A stretch of 64,000 nt of DNA from Paenibacillus phoenicis (GTDB lineage Bacteria; Bacillota; Bacilli; Paenibacillales; Paenibacillaceae), in assembly GCF_034718895.1 (NCBI RefSeq), contig NZ_JAYERP010000001.1, positions 744,001 through 808,000 on the forward strand. Direction: 5' to 3'. Of the stretch, positions 53,213 through 59,802 are shown in pieces; position 1 is the first letter of the stretch, and the number at the start of each line of letters is the position of its first letter. The notes under the pieces were generated by a model that saw only the letters and a list, made by a program, of their open reading frames with translations, was not told the origin of the DNA and did no database searches. The position numbers were made by a program, and so were the translations under genes.

Positions 53213-54175
53213 ATGAAATTTGTAAGCGCTTCAAATGTGAAGTCCAAGCCAAAGCTGGACCCTTCGTTAGGTCGGGGGGCCGCATTTTATCTTCGGCGGG
53301 ACTGGGAGCTTTATGTGCTGCTACTGATTCCGTTGTCCTTTGTATTGCTGTTCAAATACGCACCGATGTCCGGGCTTGTGCTTGCCTTTAAAGACTATAA
53401 AATCGCTCGGGGGTTCTGGGGCAGCGAATGGGTGGGCTTTGAAGTGTTTGCCGAGATCTTCGGAAAACACGACTTCGGTCGCGCCGTCCGTAATACGTTA
53501 TTGCTGAATACGCTGGACCTGGTTTTTAGCTTCACGATTCCCGTGCTTCTTGCCATCCTGCTCAATGAAATTAAGAACGTGAAGTTCAAACGGATTAATC
53601 AGACGCTGCTCTATCTGCCGCACTTCCTGTCTTGGATCATTATCGGTGCCATCGCATATCAACTGCTCAGCGAAAGTAACGGCGTCATCAATAATCTGAT
53701 TGCGATGATGGGCGGTACGCGGATTCCCTTCCTGCAAGAAGATTACAACTGGTTAGTCAGTTATCTGGCCATTGGCGTGTGGCAAAGCATGGGCTGGGGA
53801 ACGATCATCTATCTGGCCTCCATGAGCGGCATCAACCCCGAGCTGTATGAGGCAGCTACCGTGGACGGCGCCGGAAGGTGGCGGAAAGTATGGAATGTAA
53901 CGCTGCCTTCGATTCGCCCAACGATCGTGACGCTGCTCATTATGAATTTGGGGCGGATCATGGAAGGATCTTTTGAACGGATCTTTGCCTTGCAAAATAA
54001 AGCGACCACGGAATTCACGACGACGATCCCGGTTCTGGTGTACCGCTGGGGGATTGAGAGCGGGAACTTCAGCCGCGCCACCGCGCTGGGGCTGTTCCAG
54101 TCCGTCATTGGACTCGCGCTCGTGCTGATGGCCGATCGGGTCGCCAAGAAGCTTGGCGAAGACGGGTTGCTCTAA
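53213..54175 (+). CDS. ABC transporter permease (LplB type)
   Basis: A 320-residue CUT1 permease with 'YVLLLIPLSFVLLFKYAPMS', 'VLAFKDYKIARG', 'NQTLLYLPHFLSWIIIGAI' and EAA loop 'YEAATVDGAGRWRKVWNVTLP'. The ATG at 53213 has GAGGAGG 7 bases upstream; the ATG at 53192 gives an atypical N-terminus. First gene of operon 5 (permease, permease, binding protein, GH105). A near-consensus cre box lies inside codons 3-8. Pectin-type LplB permeases look like this, consistent with the GH105 enzyme. Confidence 0.92.
   Translation: MKFVSASNVKSKPKLDPSLGRGAAFYLRRDWELYVLLLIPLSFVLLFKYAPMSGLVLAFKDYKIARGFWGSEWVGFEVFAEIFGKHDFGRAVRNTLLLNTLDLVFSFTIPVLLAILLNEIKNVKFKRINQTLLYLPHFLSWIIIGAIAYQLLSESNGVINNLIAMMGGTRIPFLQEDYNWLVSYLAIGVWQSMGWGTIIYLASMSGINPELYEAATVDGAGRWRKVWNVTLPSIRPTIVTLLIMNLGRIMEGSFERIFALQNKATTEFTTTIPVLVYRWGIESGNFSRATALGLFQSVIGLALVLMADRVAKKLGEDGLL
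53221..53234 (+). promoter_or_regulatory. Candidate cre site inside the first codons of the permease gene
   Basis: TGTAAGCGCTTCAA matches TGNAANCGNTNNCA with one mismatch (A for C at position 13). It starts eight bases after the start codon begins. Intragenic cre sites near the 5' end are known to block elongation, but this may be chance. Confidence 0.4.
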
Positions 54176-54190
54176 GAAAGGAGGCGAACC

Positions 54191-55090
54191 ATGAAAGCAT
54201 CCGCAAACACGCTGTCGCTGCGCCGCAGCAAACGCTATGATATCTGGGATGTCCTCATCCATCTCGCTATTGTTCTCGCCTCGCTCGTATGCCTGCTGCC
54301 GTTTCTCCACGTCGTCGCCAAATCGTTAAGCGATGATGCGTATGTCATTGCAAACAAGGTGTTCTTATGGCCCGAAGGGTTTACCTTGGAGGCGTACCGT
54401 AAAATTTTTGCCGACGCCAGCATCCTGCGCTCCTTGTACGTGTCGGTGGTGGTGACGATGCTGTTTACCCTGCTTGGCATGATCATTACGGTTTGTGCAG
54501 CTTATCCCTTATCCCGTAAGCAGCTGAAGGGCCGCACGACGTTGACCTTCCTCTTTATGTTCACCTTGTACTTCAGCGGCGGGATCATTCCCGAATACAT
54601 GCTGATTAGCAATCTCGGCATGCTGGATACGTGGTCGGCGCTCATTCTGCCGCAGGCGTTCAGCGCCTTTAACCTGCTGATCATGAAGACGGCGATCTCC
54701 AGCAGCATTCCGGTCAGTCTGGAGGAATCGGCGCGGATCGACGGTGCGGGGCATTTCCGCATCCTGTGGAGCATCGTGCTCCCGCTCTCCAAGCCGATCC
54801 TGGCTACGTTGTCGCTGTTTTACGCGGTTGGCCGCTGGAACGCTTATCAAGACGCTCTTTTTTACATTAAACAACGGGTGGATTTACGGCCATTGCAGCT
54901 CAAATTGTATTACCTGGTCATTCAGGCGAGCGAAAGCTTCCAACTGGAAGCCACACAAGTATCGTTAAGCAATCCCGAGGTACTCAAAGCCTCGTGTGTT
55001 GTATTCGCTACCCTGCCGATCTTGTTCGTGTATCCATTCATCCAGAAGTATTTCGTCCAGGGGGTCATGCTCGGGGCGGTTAAGGAGTAG
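54191..55090 (+). CDS. ABC transporter permease (LplC/YtcP type)
   Basis: A 299-residue permease, six predicted helices, with 'KSLSDDAYVIANKVFLWPEG' near the N-terminus, 'YFSGGIIPEYMLISNLGM', EAA loop 'EESARIDGAGHFRILWSIVLP' and the ending 'YFVQGVMLGAVKE'. AAGGAGG stands close before the ATG, 15 bases after its partner's stop. It belongs to the subgroup seen with polysaccharide-utilisation loci. Confidence 0.92.
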   Translation: MKASANTLSLRRSKRYDIWDVLIHLAIVLASLVCLLPFLHVVAKSLSDDAYVIANKVFLWPEGFTLEAYRKIFADASILRSLYVSVVVTMLFTLLGMIITVCAAYPLSRKQLKGRTTLTFLFMFTLYFSGGIIPEYMLISNLGMLDTWSALILPQAFSAFNLLIMKTAISSSIPVSLEESARIDGAGHFRILWSIVLPLSKPILATLSLFYAVGRWNAYQDALFYIKQRVDLRPLQLKLYYLVIQASESFQLEATQVSLSNPEVLKASCVVFATLPILFVYPFIQKYFVQGVMLGAVKE

Positions 55091-55116
55091 CCATCTATTC
55101 ATTAGGGGGAATCGAT

Positions 55117-56757
55117 ATGGGTAAAAGGTTCACTTGGATCTTAAGTTTGGTGATGATCGTTGGTTTATTGTCAGGCTGTATGGGAGGCAGCAGCAAGAGC
55201 GCCAATTCGGACAACAACACCACGGAGCCGTCTCCTTCCTCCAACACAAACACCGATGGCAAATATCCCGATTATTCGGCTGGTTTTCCTGAGAGGGTCA
55301 CGCTTGAGCTTCCTGTTTATGAAAGGGCTTTCGAAGGCTGGAACGTGACCGACAACTACTACACGCGTTGGATTCAACAAGAATTCGGCGATAAGTACAA
55401 CGTTGACGTGAAATTTATTCCGATCACCCGCAGTAACGAGGTAACGGATTATGAGCAGCTGCTGGCTTCGCATAAGGCGCCGGATATTATTTTCCATTAT
55501 GATATGCCTCAGGCTTTGGCCTACTACGGGGAAGGCGTGATGCAGGAGCTGGATTGGAACGAAATCGCGCATTATGCGCCGACATATTGGAAAACGATGG
55601 GGGACACCATTCAAAAGTACGGGGTAGTCGATAAGAAAAACGTGTTCTTCTTCGGCGAGCGCCCCAGCTTGGACAGCTTCACGACACTGATCCGCAAGGA
55701 TTGGGTTGAGAAGGTAGGAATGAAGGTCGAAGATCTGACTTCCCTCGAAAAATATAATGAGTTGCTGGGCAAATGGCGTGATGCAGGCCTTGGCGTCGGC
55801 GGCGAAACGTTGAAAAAGAACAACTACACGTTTAACTACGCGTTCCGCGATTGGCCGATCGACGAGAAATACCGTGCTCTTTACTCCGACTTGGGCGTTG
55901 CCGATCTGACCACCGCCGATACGGAGCGTTACTTGCGCAACCTGAACTATCAATACAATAACGGCCTGATTGATAAAGAATTTTATCTGCGCGACGACGA
56001 GAACAAAGCCAAGGCTGAATTTGTAGCAGGGAAAACCGGTACCTTCAGCTTCTATCTCTCCAGCAACACTGACGTAATCACCTCGACCTTAAAAAATAAT
56101 CCGGATGCCGAGTTCGCGGTACTGGACCCGCAAGCCGGGGTACCGGAGGGACGGAAGCCGCAGGGACGCGCTTACTGGCCGTTTGGGATGATCATGGGCA
56201 TCAACTATGAATCCTCTGACATGGAACGCGCCGCGGTGTGGATGTATCTGGAATGGATGAGCCAGCCAGAGAACCTGTTCTTCCTGCAAAACGGTGTTGA
56301 GGGCCAAAACTATACGTTGGATGCCGATGGAATCGCGGTGAAAAATCCGGATTTTAAAGGGGAATCCGTCCTCTCGCAAAATAACAACAAAGACTACTGG
56401 TGCCTTGTGGTTGAAACGGTGAAATACGATGATCCGGTAAAAATGCGTGAAGCGTACCTCCGCAGCATGTCGGCTCCAGGGTATGAAAATTTGGCGAAGG
56501 ATTCGTTAGCTTTTTACGACAAGTATGCGGAGTACCGCACACCGGACGCCTTGTTCAGCGTGGTGCTTGAGAAAGTGAATGAATATAAGGCAGATCTGAA
56601 TTCGCTGTTCCAGGAGCTGTATGTCAAGATTGCGATCGCGCCGGAAAGCGAGTTCGACGCCACCTACGAGGCCGCGAAGAAAACGTACCTTAATGCGGGT
56701 TACCAGGAGATTTTGGATGAGAAGCAAGCGGCGATTGATGCCGGGAACTTCAAGTAG
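55117..56757 (+). CDS. ABC transporter substrate-binding lipoprotein (LplA type)
   Basis: A 546-residue lipoprotein with lipobox LSGC (C21) and an Asn/Ser/Thr-rich tether. 'RWIQQEFGDKYNVDVKFIP', 'LASHKAPDIIFHYDMP', 'FVAGKTGTFSFYLSSNTDV' and a long C-terminal helical region are typical of the long binding-protein group. TAGGGGG precedes the ATG. It is followed 34 bases later by the GH105 gene, so the ligand is probably an unsaturated or rhamnosyl-uronyl oligosaccharide from pectin-like or similar glycans (inference). Confidence 0.9.
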   Translation: MGKRFTWILSLVMIVGLLSGCMGGSSKSANSDNNTTEPSPSSNTNTDGKYPDYSAGFPERVTLELPVYERAFEGWNVTDNYYTRWIQQEFGDKYNVDVKFIPITRSNEVTDYEQLLASHKAPDIIFHYDMPQALAYYGEGVMQELDWNEIAHYAPTYWKTMGDTIQKYGVVDKKNVFFFGERPSLDSFTTLIRKDWVEKVGMKVEDLTSLEKYNELLGKWRDAGLGVGGETLKKNNYTFNYAFRDWPIDEKYRALYSDLGVADLTTADTERYLRNLNYQYNNGLIDKEFYLRDDENKAKAEFVAGKTGTFSFYLSSNTDVITSTLKNNPDAEFAVLDPQAGVPEGRKPQGRAYWPFGMIMGINYESSDMERAAVWMYLEWMSQPENLFFLQNGVEGQNYTLDADGIAVKNPDFKGESVLSQNNNKDYWCLVVETVKYDDPVKMREAYLRSMSAPGYENLAKDSLAFYDKYAEYRTPDALFSVVLEKVNEYKADLNSLFQELYVKIAIAPESEFDATYEAAKKTYLNAGYQEILDEKQAAIDAGNFK

Positions 56758-56791
56758 GAGTTAGCCGTTCACACGAAGGGAGATGGAAAGA

Positions 56792-57838
56792 TTGAAACTA
56801 AAGGCAGCCCCTTCCGAGTTGAAGCAAATTGCCGGGCGCATCGTGGAGTACACCTTCGGGATGGACCTGACCTGGGATTGGCCGTGCGGCGTGGCTTATT
56901 ACGGGATCAGCCGGGCCTTTGAAGCGACAGGGGAGAAGGCCTATGTGGAGCGAATGGCCCAGTGGTGCGACGAGTACATCGACGCCGGACTTCCGGTGTG
57001 GACTGTAAATTCCTGCGCGATGGGGCATATGCTGCTGACGTTATATGAACAAACGAAGGAGCAGAAATATCTCGATCTGATCCTGAGCAAAATCGACTAT
57101 CTGCAGAACCAAGCTCCCCGTTTCGGGGACCGGGTGCTTCAGCATACGGTATCTGCGGGCAATGATTTTCCGGAGCAATGCTGGGCAGATACGTTGTTTA
57201 TGGCGGCGTATTTTATGCTGCGTACCGGTATCCTGCTGGGCGAGAAGCCGCTCATCGATGATGCGCTGCATCAGTTCTTCTGGCATATCAATTACTTGCA
57301 GGACGAGGACACCGGGCTCTGGTATCATGGGTACAATCACATCGGCAAAGATCATATGTCCGGGATCTACTGGGGGCGCGCCAACGCTTGGGCTGCGTAC
57401 ACGATGTCCCGTGCGGCCAAGATTTTGCCGGAAGCTTATTTGTATCCGCCAATGATGCATATATGGAGCTCTTTGCGTGATCAGCTTGCTGCGTTGAAAA
57501 AATTACAGCACGAGGACGGTTTATGGGGCACGGTGCTGGATTACCCGGACGCTTACGGTGAAGTGTCCGCTACGGCGGGCATCGCGGCGGCGATGGTCAT
57601 CCAGGGCAATCCGCTGCATGCCAAATATGTGCAGAAAGCGTTGGAGGGCGTGCTCAAGAACGTCACCGATCGCGGGCGGGTGCTCAACGTTTCCGGCGGG
57701 ACCGCAGTGATGAAGGACATCGAAGGATATCTGGGCATCGATAAGAAATGGGCCCAGGGCTGGGGGCAAGGGCTGACGCTGGCCTTGCTGGCGGCTGTTC
57801 TCGAAGACGACGGCTTGGATGAGCTTGGTAGAAGTTGA
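56792..57838 (+). CDS. Unsaturated glycuronyl hydrolase (GH105)
   Basis: A ~348-residue (alpha/alpha)6-barrel enzyme of the GH88/GH105 group (YteR/YesR-like), which removes the unsaturated uronic acid left by a lyase. The catalytic Asp is D133 in 'CWADTLFMAAYF'; 'GIYWGRANAWAAYTMSRAAK' and 'DRGRVLNVSGGTAVM' are family hallmarks. The preferred start is TTG at 56792, 9 bases after AAGGGAG; the ATG at 56783 directly abuts that site. There is no signal peptide, so it acts on imported disaccharides. No lyase is in the window. Last gene of operon 5; no T-run hairpin follows before the palindromes at 57855. Confidence 0.9.
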   Translation: MKLKAAPSELKQIAGRIVEYTFGMDLTWDWPCGVAYYGISRAFEATGEKAYVERMAQWCDEYIDAGLPVWTVNSCAMGHMLLTLYEQTKEQKYLDLILSKIDYLQNQAPRFGDRVLQHTVSAGNDFPEQCWADTLFMAAYFMLRTGILLGEKPLIDDALHQFFWHINYLQDEDTGLWYHGYNHIGKDHMSGIYWGRANAWAAYTMSRAAKILPEAYLYPPMMHIWSSLRDQLAALKKLQHEDGLWGTVLDYPDAYGEVSATAGIAAAMVIQGNPLHAKYVQKALEGVLKNVTDRGRVLNVSGGTAVMKDIEGYLGIDKKWAQGWGQGLTLALLAAVLEDDGLDELGRS

Positions 57839-57854
57839 TTTTTTGCTAGTCTTA

Positions 57855-57900
57855 GTATACATTTGTATACATAACAAAAATAACGTATACGAATGTATAC
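57855..57900 (+). promoter_or_regulatory. Two perfect GTATAC palindromes, probable operators
   Basis: GTATACATTTGTATAC (57855-57870) and GTATACGAATGTATAC (57885-57900) are 16-base palindromes of identical arms with 30 bases between starts, about three DNA turns. They end 16 bases before the small-protein ATG at 57917, so a repressor bound here would block transcription or initiation. The regulator is not encoded in the immediate neighbourhood. Confidence 0.7.
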
Positions 57901-57916
57901 AATAAGGAGGAGCCAC

Positions 57917-58267
57917 ATGCGAGACGGTAGACACGAACCCGGAGGGCGTTATGAACGCGTTCATCATGAGCATCGGGATGGGCGAGGACACGGTAGAGAG
58001 GAGAAGCGAAGATTTCATGAGGAAGCCGAGCCGCAGCTGCGCAGCGCCCAAACCTTTAGGCGCGGCAAGGCGATTGCCTTTCTGGAACGGATGCAAATTA
58101 AACGCGAAACCTTGCAGAGGCAGCTAAGTCAGGCGGAATTTGAGGCGATTAAGCCGGTGATTAGCGGAGAGCTGAAAGCGGTTGACGAGTTGATTCAGGA
58201 GTTTATCCATCTGTTTGGCCTGCACGAAATGAAGGATGGAACGGATGGCTCCGACGAACAAGCGTAG
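57917..58267 (+). CDS. Small Arg/His/Glu-rich protein, unknown
   Basis: A 116-residue soluble protein. Residues 1-~45 are highly charged and rich in Arg, His and Glu ('RDGRHEPGGRYERVHHEHRD'). Residues ~45-108 form a compact helical domain ('FRRGKAIAFLERMQIKRETL', 'QLSQAEFEAIKPVISGELKA', 'VDELIQEFIHLFGL'). AAGGAGG stands 8 bases before the ATG. It lies directly before the remnant of an ABC exporter, so it may once have been the first gene of an exporter operon under the GTATAC operators. It could itself be a regulator or accessory factor; no known domain was recognised. Confidence 0.65.
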   Translation: MRDGRHEPGGRYERVHHEHRDGRGHGREEKRRFHEEAEPQLRSAQTFRRGKAIAFLERMQIKRETLQRQLSQAEFEAIKPVISGELKAVDELIQEFIHLFGLHEMKDGTDGSDEQA

Positions 58268-58288
58268 CTGAAAGGATCGGATAGCGAG

Positions 58289-58383
58289 ATGTGGAAGGGG
58301 CGTACCAGCTTCGTTATTGCCCATCGGTTAAGCACCATTCAGGATGCGGATCTGATCGTTATCATTAACGGCGGGAACGTGGA

Positions 58384-58384
<1 letters not shown>
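58289..58384 (+). pseudogene. C-terminal fragment of an ABC exporter
   Basis: The 32 residues 'MWKGRTSFVIAHRLSTIQDA' and 'DLIVIINGGNVE' are the H-loop region that ends the ATPase domain of MdlB/MsbA-type exporters. The membrane domain, Walker motifs and signature are all missing. The fragment is joined directly to a short-chain dehydrogenase remnant, so a deletion removed the rest. Confidence 0.8.
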
Positions 58385-58641
<257 letters not shown>

Positions 58642-58738
58642 GCCATTCGCTTACATAGGAATAAAAAAGGGCTTTAGGCCGCAACCTATCGCACATAAGC
58701 AGGCCTAACATGAAAGGCAGAAGGAGTGTGCATAGGTG

Positions 58739-58912
58739 ATGGCGAATCCATCCAAAGATACGTCCAAAGCAGCCCGGGAGCAAACCCCGGAAAAGAAGCG
58801 GGCAACCCCCGTAAAACGTGCCGAGGATACGGAATTTGCCGATGAATTGACCCAAAGCGATATTCAATCGGCTTTTAAAAATCCGGTCACCGGTGAGGAA
58901 CGTTTGTACTAG
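58739..58912 (+). CDS. Small hypothetical protein (57 aa)
   Basis: A 57-residue highly charged protein starting 'MANPSKDTSKAAREQTPEKK' and ending 'NPVTGEERLY'. AAGGAG lies about 12 bases before the ATG (9 before an in-frame GTG at 58736). A terminator follows 24 bases after the stop. The clean start, ribosome site, stop and terminator suggest a real gene. The second half ('FADELTQSDIQSAF') could form a helix; the first half is likely disordered. No domain was recognised. Confidence 0.65.
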   Translation: MANPSKDTSKAAREQTPEKKRATPVKRAEDTEFADELTQSDIQSAFKNPVTGEERLY

Positions 58913-58935
58913 GCGACAATAGATTCTCGACTCAA

Positions 58936-58970
58936 GGCAGCCCTGTTTTGTTCGGGGCTGTCTTTTGTTT
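58936..58970 (+). terminator. Terminator of the 57-aa protein gene
   Basis: GGCAGCCC (58936-58943) pairs with GGGCTGTC (58955-58962, one G-T pair), followed by TTTTGTTTT. Confidence 0.82.
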
Positions 58971-59084
58971 TGAGGGTGTAGATCTGGGCGAGCTTGACTT
59001 TTGCTCAGGATATGTATAAAAACAAGAGGGAGAGTTTAAGGTCATTTATTCCATTTGTTCGTTACTTAAGGAGGTACATACCCA

Positions 59085-59570
59085 ATGTCTACGATCGATT
59101 TGATCAAAAGCCGGAGAAATATAAAAGCGTTCAAACCCGACCCGATTGATGAGGAAGCACTCATGGGCTGGCTGGAAGCTGCAAGCTACGCGCCAAACCA
59201 TCGCTTTAACGAGCCGTGGGAGCTATTGCGCGTTGGACCGGAGACGCGAGCGAAGCTGAAGCATAAGAGTGATTTCTGGGGAGCTCCCGTTGTGATCGCG
59301 TTGTTGTCCAAGCCGGGAGCCACTCCGCTCGCGCGGGATGAGAATGTGATGGCTGCCGCTTGTTTTGCACAAAACTTTTTGCTGGCTGCTCATGAAGCAG
59401 GTGTCGGTACGTTCTGGTCATCCGTCGGAAGTTCGGCGCAAAACCGGGAAGTGCTTGGTGTACCCGAAGGCTACGAGGTCATTGGCGTATTTGGGATCGG
59501 GTATCCGGCCGAAATTCCGGAGGCCAAGCCAAGAACACCCATCGCGGAAAAAATCAAGACGCTGCCGTAA
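59085..59570 (+). CDS. Nitroreductase-family protein
   Basis: A 161-residue flavin-binding protein of the compact nitroreductase family. 'LIKSRRNIKAFKPDPI' carries the FMN-phosphate Arg/Ser region, 'AASYAPNHRFNEPWELLRV' the usual Asn/Pro segment, and 'GVGTFWSSVGS' and 'VIGVFGIGYPAE' the second flavin contact and C-terminal strand. It is shorter than classic NfsB enzymes (about 217). Physiological substrates are unknown; such enzymes reduce nitro compounds or quinones with NAD(P)H. TAAGGAGG stands 10 bases before the ATG. Monocistronic with a strong terminator. Confidence 0.88.
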   Translation: MSTIDLIKSRRNIKAFKPDPIDEEALMGWLEAASYAPNHRFNEPWELLRVGPETRAKLKHKSDFWGAPVVIALLSKPGATPLARDENVMAAACFAQNFLLAAHEAGVGTFWSSVGSSAQNREVLGVPEGYEVIGVFGIGYPAEIPEAKPRTPIAEKIKTLP

Positions 59571-59586
59571 CCCTTATAGATGCGTA

Positions 59587-59645
59587 AATGCCCAAAGCCG
59601 CCTTTGCTCCAATTGGAGAGGGGCGGCTTTGGGCATTTTTTCATA
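59587..59645 (+). terminator. Terminator of the nitroreductase gene
   Basis: AATGCCCAAAGCCGCC (59587-59602) pairs fully with GGCGGCTTTGGGCATT (59622-59637), followed by TTTTTT. A second small stem CTCCAATTGGAG sits in the loop. Confidence 0.93.
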
Positions 59646-59703
59646 TTGATAAACGCAAAAAATTGATAAACGCAAAAAAGCGTGCTATATTGGTATAGCA
59701 TGC
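59645..59703 (+). promoter_or_regulatory. helD promoter with 17-bp tandem duplication and palindromic operator
   Basis: ATTGATAAACGCAAAAA occurs twice head to tail (59645-59661 and 59662-59678). The second copy supplies the -35 TTGATA (59663-59668); TATATT (59686-59691) follows after exactly 17 bases. GCGTGCTATA-TTGG-TATAGCATGC (59680-59703) is an inverted repeat centred on the -10, a clear operator-like arrangement. A ~100-base leader leads to the helD ATG. Confidence 0.7.
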
Positions 59704-59802
59704 GCGCAAATTTAATGTATAAATTTAAATTTTCCCTAATTTTATTCTACAGAAAAAAGAGCGCCGCGTCAACCCCCATTTTTACAAAAAGGAGTGCTGG
59801 TT

